From contig NZ_SMJX01000012.1 of the NCBI RefSeq assembly GCF_004348535.1, positions 1 through 58,509 on the forward strand: a stretch of DNA of 58,509 nt, given 5' to 3'. Made by a program: the position numbers and the translations under genes. Below, in pieces: positions 24,429-31,935 of the stretch (its first letter is position 1; each line of letters starts with the position of its first letter). The stretch comes from Actinomadura sp. KC216. GTDB lineage: Bacteria > Actinomycetota > Actinomycetes > Streptosporangiales > Streptosporangiaceae. The notes beneath the pieces were generated by a model. The model was not told the origin of the DNA and did not search any database. It was given only the letters and a program-made list of their open reading frames with translations.

Positions 24429-25199
24429 TTAATGCCGGCTTGCTCTGGCTTCGTTTAGCAGGCCGTCGACCATGATTTGGAGGACCCGAGGGTAAAGGTC
24501 CAGGGAAGCGCGGGACGGCCATTCGTCGCCTATGGCGGCCAGATTCGGGTATCGGGACGGGTCCAGAGTGCGGAGGCTGAATTCGCTGTCGGCGTCGCCG
24601 ATGCCGTCCCGCCGCTGGACGGTGTGCGCGCGGACCAGGATCTCGCCGACCGTGTAATACCAGATGCTGCGGAAAAGGTCGACGGCTTGCAGATGAGTGC
24701 ATCCGTGGTCGACCGCGCCGCCGACGATGGTCTCGACGAACCACAGGGCCGAATCGCCCAGGCGCGCGAGGAAACCGTCGGCCGTGAGGACCTCCGCGCC
24801 CCAGGGCCAGCTGGCGAGGGCGTCGTGGATCGCGGTCCACGCGACGATGATCCGGTCCCGCGGTTCGGCGGGCAGGTCGGGGCGCGCGACCTGGTCGACG
24901 TGCTCGTTGACGAGCTGGACGATCAGGTCGTCCTTGTCCCGCACGTGGTGGTACAGGGTGGTCGCCCCGACGCCGGTCTCGGCGGCCAGCCGGCGGATGG
25001 TCAGGGCCTCCCAGCCGTCGCGGTCGATGAGCCGGCGGGCGGCCGCCAGGATCTCCGCGCGGGAGGTCGCCGGCGGCCTCCCGGTGCGGCCCGACGACGC
25101 CCCCCGGCCCGACGACGCCGCGGCGCGCGGTCTCGTGGGTGGTCCTTCTTGTGCTGGCACCGTCCCATCATGCTGCCCGCCGGGACCCCTCGGTGACAT
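24429..25199 (-). CDS. TetR family regulator of the adjacent ABC transporter pair
   Basis: 256 residues. A disordered, Arg/Ser/Pro-rich N-terminal 40 residues precedes the helix-turn-helix (RAEILAAARRLIDRDGWEAL, TIRRLAAETGVGATTLYHHV, RDKDDLIVQLVNEH), then a TetR_C-like domain. Starts 41 bp from the divergent ABC transporter start, and a 24-bp near-palindrome covers that start, so it should repress the transporter genes. The inducer is unknown. Confidence 0.9.
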   Translation of the reverse strand: MSPRGPGGQHDGTVPAQEGPPTRPRAAASSGRGASSGRTGRPPATSRAEILAAARRLIDRDGWEALTIRRLAAETGVGATTLYHHVRDKDDLIVQLVNEHVDQVARPDLPAEPRDRIIVAWTAIHDALASWPWGAEVLTADGFLARLGDSALWFVETIVGGAVDHGCTHLQAVDLFRSIWYYTVGEILVRAHTVQRRDGIGDADSEFSLRTLDPSRYPNLAAIGDEWPSRASLDLYPRVLQIMVDGLLNEARASRH

Positions 25200-25205
25200 C
25201 GGGGC

Positions 25206-25253
25206 TTCGACGTCCGCGCTTCGTGTTGTACTTTAGGAACATGTTCCGAAAGT
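25206..25253 (+). promoter_or_regulatory. Leaderless promoter and TetR operator of the ABC pair
   Basis: A palindrome with arms ACTTTAGGAACA (25230-25241) and TGTTCCGAAAGT (25242-25253), one mismatched pair, overlaps the ATG at 25241. A possible -10 TACTTT (25229-25234), 17 bp behind TTCGAC (25206-25211), would start transcription at or next to that ATG, giving a leaderless mRNA whose promoter is fully covered by the repressor. No Shine-Dalgarno precedes the ATG, which agrees. Inferred from spacing. Confidence 0.6.
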
Positions 25254-26995
25254 CGAGCATGGCGGGGGCGCTGCGCCCCTACGCATGGAGCTTCGCGGCC
25301 GTCGTGGTCCTTCAGGTGATCGGGGCCGTCGCCGGGCTGGCGCCGCTGCTGGCGGTCGTCGAGCTCGGGCGCACGCTGCTGGACCCCGGCCCGATCGACG
25401 AGGGCCACGTCTGGACGGTCGTGGTCGCGGGCGCCGCCGGGCTCCTCGTCCGGCTGCTGTTCACGGGGGCGTCGTCCGGCATCGGGCATGTGCTGGACGG
25501 CCGGGTGCAGCTCACCCTCCGGCGCCTGCTTGCGATGAGCCTCGGGCGCGTCCCGATCGGCTGGTTCTCCCGGCGCCGGACGGGCGAGCTGGCGAAGGTC
25601 GTCGGGGAGGACGTGGCCGCCGTCCACCCGTTCATCGCCCACACCCCGGGCGAGCTGGTCGCCGCGTTCGTCGTGCCGCTGGTGTCGCTCGTCTACCTGT
25701 TCACCGTCGACTGGCGGCTCACGCTGATCACGCTGGGACCGGTGGTGCTGGCGGTGGCGCTCGTCCCGCTGATGATGACCCCGGCCCGGACGCGCGAGCA
25801 GAAGGAGTTCGACGATGCCATGGGGCGGATCTCCAGCTCGGCCGTCGAGTTCGTCCAGGGCATCGCGGTGGTCAAGGCGTTCGGCGGCTCCGGCCGCGCG
25901 CACCGCCGCTTCCGTACGGCCGTGGACGATTTCGTCGCGACCTTCTACCGGTGGGTGCGCGGGATCTCGCCGATCGCCGCGGGGATGCAACTGGCGCTGT
26001 CGCCGCCGTTCGTGCTGCTGGTCGTGCTGGTCGGCGGCGCGGCGCTGATCACGGGCGGCGGCCTGGCCCCGGCCGACCTGCTGCCGTTCCTCCTGCTGGG
26101 GCTCGGCCTGACCGCTCCGGTGGCGGCCCTCGGCCACGGGTTCGACGAGATGCAGGCCGCGCGCCGCGCCGTGGGCCGGATCCGGGACGTCCTCGCGGTG
26201 GAGCCCCTGCCGGAGCCCGCGAATCCGGCCAAGCCCCAAGGCCACCGGGTGGAACTGCGCGGCGTCCGGTTCGGCTACGACGACGGCCAGGAGGTGCTGC
26301 GCGGGATCGATCTCGTCCTCGAACCGGGGACGACGACCGCGATCGTCGGGCCGTCGGGGAGCGGGAAGTCGACGCTGGTCCAGCTCCTGCCGCGGTTCTT
26401 CGACCCGGCCCACGGCTCGGTCGTGCTGGGCGGCGCCGACCTGCGCGACATCGCCGCCCGGGACCTCTACCGGACGGTCTCGTTCGTCTTCCAGGACGTC
26501 CGTCTCCTGCGCGCGTCGGTCGCGGACAACATCGCGCTGGCCGTGCCGCACGCCGGTCGCGACGACGTGGTCCGCGCCGCGCGGCTGGCGAACGTCCATG
26601 ACCGGATCCTGGAGCTGCCGCGCGGCTACGACACGGTGATCGGCGACGAGGCCGGGCTGTCGGGCGGCGAGGCGCAGCGGATCTCGATCGGCCGCGCGCT
26701 GCTCGCGGACGCGCCCGTCCTGGTCCTGGACGAGGCGACCGCGTTCGCCGACCCGCAGACCGAGCAGGCGGTGCGGCACGCGCTGGCGACGCTGGACGGC
26801 GACCGGACGGTCCTGGTCATCGCCCATCGGCTGGAGACGATCGCCGGCGCCGACACCGTCGTGATGCTGCGGGACGGCTCGATCGTCGAGCGCGGCGCGC
26901 CGTCCGAACTCCTGGCACGGGACGGCGAGTTCGCCGCGTTCTGGCGCCGCTCCGACGACGAGTCCAAGGTTCTGCAAGGAGACGTGTCCCGATGA
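25241..26995 (+). CDS. ABC transporter, fused permease-ATPase (first half of heterodimer)
   Basis: 584 residues from ATG 25241 (an ATG at 25259 is an alternative). Six-helix ABC_membrane domain over about residues 15-300, then an ATPase domain with Walker A GPSGSGKST, signature LSGGEAQRISIGRALL and Walker B VLVLDEATAFADPQTE. The ATAFADP sequence is, as I recall, characteristic of the IrtA/YbtP siderophore-type half transporters, so iron-siderophore import is possible as well as drug export. Overlaps the second subunit by four bases (ATGA). Confidence 0.9.
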   Translation: MFRKSSMAGALRPYAWSFAAVVVLQVIGAVAGLAPLLAVVELGRTLLDPGPIDEGHVWTVVVAGAAGLLVRLLFTGASSGIGHVLDGRVQLTLRRLLAMSLGRVPIGWFSRRRTGELAKVVGEDVAAVHPFIAHTPGELVAAFVVPLVSLVYLFTVDWRLTLITLGPVVLAVALVPLMMTPARTREQKEFDDAMGRISSSAVEFVQGIAVVKAFGGSGRAHRRFRTAVDDFVATFYRWVRGISPIAAGMQLALSPPFVLLVVLVGGAALITGGGLAPADLLPFLLLGLGLTAPVAALGHGFDEMQAARRAVGRIRDVLAVEPLPEPANPAKPQGHRVELRGVRFGYDDGQEVLRGIDLVLEPGTTTAIVGPSGSGKSTLVQLLPRFFDPAHGSVVLGGADLRDIAARDLYRTVSFVFQDVRLLRASVADNIALAVPHAGRDDVVRAARLANVHDRILELPRGYDTVIGDEAGLSGGEAQRISIGRALLADAPVLVLDEATAFADPQTEQAVRHALATLDGDRTVLVIAHRLETIAGADTVVMLRDGSIVERGAPSELLARDGEFAAFWRRSDDESKVLQGDVSR

Positions 26996-28695
26996 TTCCG
27001 ATGCTGCTACGCGTGCTGGGCCCCGAGTACGCGCGGCCGGTGCGCCGCACCGTGGCGCTGATGACGGCGACCGCCGTGGTCGAGGGGTTGTCGTACGCGC
27101 TGCTGGTCCCGGTCCTGCGGGCCCTGTTCGGGGACAGGCCCGAGGACGCCTGGCCGTGGCTGATCGCGTTCGGGACGGCGGTCGCCGGCTACGCGGTGCT
27201 GCGCTACGCCAGCGACCTGTCCGGGTTCCGCGTCGGGACGACGCTGCTCCGCGGCATGTACCACCGGCTCGGCGACCATCTGGCCCGGCTGCCGATCGGC
27301 TGGTACGGCGCGGGCCGGGTCGGGCAGGTGTCCGTGCTGGCCAGCCGGGGTGTGCTGGACGCGATGGCCGTGATCGCCCACCTGCTCGCGCCGTACATCT
27401 CCGCCTGCGTGACGCCCCTGACGATCGTCCTCGTGATGCTCGCCTTCAACTGGCAGATGGGGCTGGCCGCGCTGGCCGCCGTCCCGGTCGTCGCGGCGAT
27501 CCAGCGCTGGACGGGACGCTCCATGGCGGCCGCCGACGCCGAGCGCGCCGAACGCGACCACGAGGCCACCGGGCGGGTCATCGAGTTCCTCCAGGCGCAG
27601 CCGGTGCTGCGCGCCGGTGGCCGCACCGCCGAACGCTTCCGGCTGCTGGACGACTCGCTGCGCGACCTGCAGCGCGCGTCCCGCCGGACCGTTCTGTCGG
27701 CGCTGCCAGGCGTGGTCGGCCTGACGCTGACGGTGCAAGCGATGTTCACCGTCCTGCTGGCCCTCGGCGCCTACCTCGCGCTCGGCGGCGACATCGGCGC
27801 GGCGGAGGTCCTGACGATCCTGGTGCTGGCGGCCCGCTGCGCCGATCCGCTGCTGTCGCTGTCGGACATCGGCGGCAAGCTCCGCGGCGCGCGTTCCGAA
27901 CTGGCCAGGCTGGACGCGGTGCTGAGCACGGAACCGCTCCCCGAACCCCGCGAACCGGTCCGCCCGGAACGCCACGACCTGGAATTCGACTCCGTCACCT
28001 TCCACCACGGCGACCGCACCGTGATCGACGATGTGTCGCTGTCCATTCCGGAGGGTTCGCGGCTTGCCGTCGTCGGGCCGTCCGGCGCGGGGAAAAGCAC
28101 CTTGCTGCAATTGCTGGCCCGCTTCTACGACGTCGACGCGGGCGCGGTGCGCATCGGTGGGGTGGACGTGCGCGCCATCGACACCGAGACCCTTATGAGC
28201 CGCATATCCATCGTCTTCCAGGACGTTTATCTCTTCGACGGCACCATCGAGGAGAACGTGCGGCTCGGCCGTCCCGGCGCGAGCGACGCCGAGGTCCGGG
28301 CGGCGGCGACCGCGGCGCGGCTGGACGAGGTCATCGAGCGGCTCCCCGGTGGATGGGCGGCGAGCGTCGGCGAGGGCGGCGCGCTGCTGTCGGGCGGCGA
28401 GCGCCAGCGCGTCTCGATCGCGCGGGCGCTTCTGAAGGACGCGCCCATCGTCCTGCTGGACGAGGTCACCTCGGCCCTCGACCCGGTGAACGAGGCGGCG
28501 GTCCACGAGGGCATCGACCGCCTCATGGCGGGCCGGACGGTGGTCATGGTGGCCCACCGGATGCGCACCGTCCAACGCGCCGATCACATCGCCGTCCTGG
28601 ACGGCGGACGAATCGTCGAGAAGGGCGACCACGACGAACTGATCCGCCGCGGCGGCCGTTACGCCGACTTCTGGAACATCTCCCTGACCCCCTGA
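26992..28695 (+). CDS. ABC transporter, fused permease-ATPase (second half of heterodimer)
   Basis: 567 residues. Transmembrane domain in the first 300 residues (VVEGLSYALLVPVLRALFGD, LAPYISACVTPLTIVLVMLA) and an intact ATPase: Walker A GPSGAGKST, signature LSGGERQRVSIARALL, Walker B IVLLDEVTSALDP, switch His in VMVAHRM. It pairs with the upstream half transporter (ATGA overlap) in an IrtAB/YbtPQ-like or multidrug heterodimer. Its end overlaps the convergent epimerase gene by 37 bp. Confidence 0.9.
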   Translation: MIPMLLRVLGPEYARPVRRTVALMTATAVVEGLSYALLVPVLRALFGDRPEDAWPWLIAFGTAVAGYAVLRYASDLSGFRVGTTLLRGMYHRLGDHLARLPIGWYGAGRVGQVSVLASRGVLDAMAVIAHLLAPYISACVTPLTIVLVMLAFNWQMGLAALAAVPVVAAIQRWTGRSMAAADAERAERDHEATGRVIEFLQAQPVLRAGGRTAERFRLLDDSLRDLQRASRRTVLSALPGVVGLTLTVQAMFTVLLALGAYLALGGDIGAAEVLTILVLAARCADPLLSLSDIGGKLRGARSELARLDAVLSTEPLPEPREPVRPERHDLEFDSVTFHHGDRTVIDDVSLSIPEGSRLAVVGPSGAGKSTLLQLLARFYDVDAGAVRIGGVDVRAIDTETLMSRISIVFQDVYLFDGTIEENVRLGRPGASDAEVRAAATAARLDEVIERLPGGWAASVGEGGALLSGGERQRVSIARALLKDAPIVLLDEVTSALDPVNEAAVHEGIDRLMAGRTVVMVAHRMRTVQRADHIAVLDGGRIVEKGDHDELIRRGGRYADFWNISLTP

Positions 28696-29648
28696 ACGGG
28701 GGAGCCGCGGCGGGCGCGTACCCGGCGGGCCAGGTCGGCGGCGGCCTCCGGCCAGCGCGGATGGTCGAAGGCGAATCCGGCGTCAAGCAGGCCGCCGGGC
28801 ACGACCCGGCGGCTCTTCAGCAGGAGCTCGGTGTCGGAACGGATGGCGAGCGCGCCGATCTCCGCCATCCAGGCCGTCGCGGGCAGGCCCGCCGGGACGC
28901 CCCACGCGGCGCGCAGCGCGCGCATGAGCGCGCGCTGCGGCAGCGGGTTCGGGGCGGCGAGGTTCACCGGCCCGGTGATGTCGTCCCGCCCGGCCAGGAA
29001 CTCGATCGCGCGGACGAAGTCGCGGTCGTGGATCCAGGACACGTACTGCGCGCCGCCCGCGACCGGGCCGCCGAGGCCGAGCCGCGCGAGCCACAGCAGC
29101 ACGTCGAAGACGCCGCCGCGGTCGGGGCTCATCACCATGGCGCTGCGCAGGGCGACCTTGCGCGTGGCGGGCGTCTCGGCCCGCTCCTGCGCCCGCTCCC
29201 AGGCCTTGGCGATCTCGACGCTGTAGGCCCAGTAGCGCGGGACGCCGGGTTCGGCGCCGCCGATCACGCCGGTCGCCTCGTCGTTGGGGGCGTCGAAACG
29301 GTGGGCGTAGATGGTGGCGGTGCTCATCTGGAACCACACCCGGGGCGGGCGCGCGGCGGACGCGATCGCCTCGCCCACGACCCGGGCGGAATTCACGCGC
29401 GAATCCATCATGGCTTGCAGGTTCGCGGGGGTGTAGCGGCAGCTGACGCTGCGTCCGGCGAGGTTGATCACCAGGTCGCTGCCGTCGATCGCGTCGGCCC
29501 AGGGGCCGAGGGTCTCGCCGTCCCAGCGGATCTCGCGGTCGCGCCGGGGCGTCCTGGTCAGGATCACGACGTCGTGGTTCGCGGCGGTCAGGGCCCGGTC
29601 GAGGATCGTGCCCACCTGGCCGGTGCCTCCGGGAATCACTATCTTCAT
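28659..29648 (-). CDS. TIGR01777-type NAD(P)-dependent epimerase
   Basis: 329 residues from ATG 29648, chosen for GGGGGAG just upstream and because MKIVIPGGTGQVG is the canonical beginning of the Rossmann fold; an upstream ATG at 29675 adds nine residues. Extended SDR features: NLAGRSVSCRYTP, STATIYAHRFD, and the YWAYSVEIAKAWE segment in place of the usual YxxxK. A DUF1731-type C-terminus (NPLPQRALMRALRAAWGVPA, LLKSRRVVPGGLLDAGFAF) confirms the family. The substrate is unknown. Confidence 0.88.
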   Translation of the reverse strand: MKIVIPGGTGQVGTILDRALTAANHDVVILTRTPRRDREIRWDGETLGPWADAIDGSDLVINLAGRSVSCRYTPANLQAMMDSRVNSARVVGEAIASAARPPRVWFQMSTATIYAHRFDAPNDEATGVIGGAEPGVPRYWAYSVEIAKAWERAQERAETPATRKVALRSAMVMSPDRGGVFDVLLWLARLGLGGPVAGGAQYVSWIHDRDFVRAIEFLAGRDDITGPVNLAAPNPLPQRALMRALRAAWGVPAGLPATAWMAEIGALAIRSDTELLLKSRRVVPGGLLDAGFAFDHPRWPEAAADLARRVRARRGSPVQGVREMFQKSA

Positions 29649-29712
29649 CGGCTCCCCCGGCATCGCTCCCGGCATCGGCTACCGGCGTCTCGGGACGAGC
29701 CTAACCCAGTAT

Positions 29713-29726
29713 GTTGAACGTGTTCA
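29713..29726. promoter_or_regulatory. TTGAAC-GT-GTTCAA palindrome upstream of epimerase gene
   Basis: Inverted repeat with 6-bp arms and a 2-bp centre, 65 bp upstream of the epimerase start. The form suits a TetR-type dimer. No TetR gene is adjacent, so control would be by a regulator encoded elsewhere. Confidence 0.45.
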
Positions 29727-29792
29727 AAGAACGAGAGCACGCTCACAGTGATGACCCGCGACCTTCACCATTTGAAATTTGTCGGAGGAAGA

Positions 29793-29834
29793 ATGACCTG
29801 GCCATCTGGTCAGAACGCGCGGAAAAGCGGATGA
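29793..29834 (+). CDS. Possible 13-residue peptide ORF
   Basis: ATG 29793 is preceded by GGAGGAA at optimal spacing and encodes MTWPSGQNARKSG before TGA. A stable GC hairpin follows 12 bases after the stop (29847-29877). The combination of strong ribosome binding site, tiny frame and hairpin resembles a leader peptide or a stand-alone small peptide, but a frame this short can arise by chance. Nothing else explains the hairpin, because both flanking genes point away from it. Confidence 0.2.
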   Translation: MTWPSGQNARKSG

Positions 29835-29846
29835 TGTGAAGCATCA

Positions 29847-29877
29847 GGCCGGGCCGTGGCCCCCGTGCGGCCCGGCC
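29847..29877 (+). terminator. Isolated GC hairpin in a divergent gap
   Basis: GGCCGGGCCG (29847-29856) pairs with CGGCCCGGCC (29868-29877), loop of 11 bases. It lies between two divergent genes, where no terminator is expected, so it may end a short plus-strand transcript such as the 29793 peptide ORF or act as an attenuator before the XRE gene. Confidence 0.4.
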
Positions 29878-30047
29878 ACTTCCTTGCCCCGAACCCCGCC
29901 TTGCCCGACCCTGGACTCCCCGGCGACGCCCCGAGCTTCGGCGCATTCACCGAAGGCGAAGACGCTCATTTCACGGCTCATGAGTACTAGTGTCGACATC
30001 ACAGTGTGCAATCGAGACGTGCCGTTGTGTGGCGCGCGGGAGCGGAA

Positions 30048-30953
30048 GTGAAAGCACTTCGACCGGACGGCGACCCGGAGCCGATTCGCCGCGTGCCCGG
30101 GCAGAGCGGGCCCACGGTGCTGCGCATGCTGCTCGGCGGGCAGCTCCGGCGGCTGCGCGAGAGCAGGGGCATCTCGCCCAAGGACGCGGGGGAGGCCATC
30201 CGCGCGTCCGCATCCAAGATCAGCCGGCTGGAGCTCGGGCGGGTCGGGTTCAAGAAGCGCGACGTCGCCGACCTGCTCACCCTGTACGGCGTGATCGCGG
30301 AGGAGGAGCGCGAACCCCTCCTCGAACTCGCCGAGGGCGCCAACCGGCCCGGCTGGTGGCAGAGCTACAGCGACATCCTGCCGCCCTGGTTCGAGGTCTA
30401 CATCGGGCTGGAGGAGGCGGCGTCCGCGCTGCGGGTCCACGAGACGCGGTTCGTCCCGGAGCTGCTGCAGACCGAGGAGTACGCCCGCGCCGCGCTCGGG
30501 CTCGGCCACCCGATGGCGTCCGCGACCGAGCTCGAACGCCGGGTCAACGTGCTGATGCGGCGCCAGCGCATCCTCCGCCGCGCCGAGCCCCCGCTGTTGT
30601 GGGCGCTGGTCGACGAGGCCGCGCTGCGCCGCCCCATCGCCGACCGCGACGTCATGCGCGCCCAGATCGTCGCGCTGCTCGACGCGGTCCGCACGCAGGA
30701 CGTCACCCTGCAGATCGTGCCCCCGGCGCGCAGCGCGATGGCGGCGATGTCGGGCCCGTTCACGCTGCTGCGGTTCGCCGAGCCGAGCCTGCCGGACGTC
30801 GTGTACATGGAGCAGCTCACCAGCGCGCTCTATTTGGACAAGGCCGCCGACCTGTCCGTCTACAAGCGGCACCTGGACCGGCTGTCGGTCAACGCGTCCC
30901 CGCCGTCCGCCACCGGCGACCTGCTGACGGCCCTCCTCGACGGGATGCAGTGA
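30048..30953 (+). CDS. Scr1/WhiJ-type XRE regulator with DUF5753
   Basis: 301 residues from GTG 30048, chosen for GGGAG five bases upstream. XRE domain near residues 25-85 (LLGGQLRRLRESRGISPKDA, GEAIRASASKISRLELGRVG), then the DUF5753 effector domain (WFEVYIGLEEAASALRVHET, VPELLQTEEYARAALGL, QRILRRAEPPLLWALVDEAA). The family includes regulators of Streptomyces development and antibiotic synthesis, usually encoded beside DUF397 genes. Here the next gene is a DUF574 protein instead. Confidence 0.92.
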   Translation: MKALRPDGDPEPIRRVPGQSGPTVLRMLLGGQLRRLRESRGISPKDAGEAIRASASKISRLELGRVGFKKRDVADLLTLYGVIAEEEREPLLELAEGANRPGWWQSYSDILPPWFEVYIGLEEAASALRVHETRFVPELLQTEEYARAALGLGHPMASATELERRVNVLMRRQRILRRAEPPLLWALVDEAALRRPIADRDVMRAQIVALLDAVRTQDVTLQIVPPARSAMAAMSGPFTLLRFAEPSLPDVVYMEQLTSALYLDKAADLSVYKRHLDRLSVNASPPSATGDLLTALLDGMQ

Positions 30954-31013
30954 GCGGCCGGGCGCCTGAACGGCCAGGCCCCCGGTGGGAGTCGCCATTT
31001 TTCGCGGCGGACG

Positions 31014-31027
31014 ATCTGATTGCAGAT
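31014..31027. promoter_or_regulatory. Inverted repeat upstream of DUF574 gene
   Basis: ATCTG (31014-31018) and CAGAT (31023-31027) around ATTG, 93 bp before the DUF574 start and after the regulator gene. Possible operator of the preceding XRE protein. Confidence 0.3.
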
Positions 31028-31119
31028 TTCCGACCGTACGGCCAGAATGAACGGGCCCGCACCGACATGCCATGGAAACGTGGACCCCGAAGCGCCGAAA
31101 CCCTGTGGGAGGCGAAGTC

Positions 31120-31935
31120 GTGACCGGTGATGCGTACGCGCCCGGCCAGGAGCCGGAGATCCAGATCGACACCAGCGTCGCGCACCCCGCACGGGTGTGG
31201 GACTACTGGCTCGGCGGGAAGGACCACTACCCCGCCGACATCGAGGTGGGCGACCAGCTGGAGGAGACGATCCCCGAGGTCGTCCTGTGGGCGCGCGCCG
31301 ATCGCGAGTTCCTCGGCCGCCTCGTCCGCCATGTGATCGGCGAGGGCGTGCGGCAGTTCCTCGACATCGGCACCGGCATCCCGACCAGGGACAACACCCA
31401 CCAGGTCGCGCAGCGCCTCGCCCCCGAGAGCCGGGTCGTGTACGTCGACAACGACCCCGTCGTGCTCGCGCACGCGCGGGCGCTGCTCGCCAGCTCGCCC
31501 GAGGGCGCCACCGACTTCATCGACGCGAACCTCCACGACCCCGAGACGATCCTGAACGAGGCCGCCCGCACGCTCGACTTCACCAAGCCGGTGCTGGTCA
31601 CGCTGCTCGGCATTCTGGAGTTCAGCGTCACCGACGAGGCGTACACGATCGTGAACCGGGTGCTGGAGCCGTTCCCGTCCGGCTCGTACCTGGCGATCGC
31701 CTGCCCCAGCAACGAGGCCAACACCGAGGCGATGGACGAGGTCGCCCGGAAATGGAACGACAGCGGCGCCACCCCGATCATCATGCGCAGCGCCGAGGGT
31801 CTCAAGCGCTTCTTCGAGAACATGGAGCTGCTGGAGCCGGGCCTGGTGCCGCTGCCCCAGTGGCGTCCCGACCCCGGCACCCTCTACGCCGACCGGGCCA
31901 TGGACTTCTACTGCGCCGTGGGCCGCAAACCCTGA
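31120..31935 (+). CDS. DUF574 SAM-dependent methyltransferase-like protein
   Basis: 271 residues from GTG 31120, which has GGGAGG upstream. The DUF574 hallmarks are clear: N-terminal SVAHPARVWDYWLGGKDHYP, SAM-binding motif FLDIGTGIPTRDNTHQVAQR, acidic VVYVDNDPVVLAHARALL, and the C-terminal YCAVGRKP. The fold is a class I methyltransferase; no substrate is established for the family as far as I know. It follows an XRE regulator and ends convergent to the metallohydrolase gene with a 28-bp overlap. Confidence 0.92.
   Translation: MTGDAYAPGQEPEIQIDTSVAHPARVWDYWLGGKDHYPADIEVGDQLEETIPEVVLWARADREFLGRLVRHVIGEGVRQFLDIGTGIPTRDNTHQVAQRLAPESRVVYVDNDPVVLAHARALLASSPEGATDFIDANLHDPETILNEAARTLDFTKPVLVTLLGILEFSVTDEAYTIVNRVLEPFPSGSYLAIACPSNEANTEAMDEVARKWNDSGATPIIMRSAEGLKRFFENMELLEPGLVPLPQWRPDPGTLYADRAMDFYCAVGRKP

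Noticed and set aside
29743..29946. Minus-strand 67-codon frame in the divergent gap
   Set aside because: No ribosome binding site, Arg/Gly-rich N-terminus, and it runs through the GC hairpin.
29980..30047. A copy of the 17-bp palindrome before the regulator at 30048
   Set aside because: A GTG...CAC pair occurs but with a 7-bp centre and no AT flanks, so it does not match the three sites at 42-45 kb.
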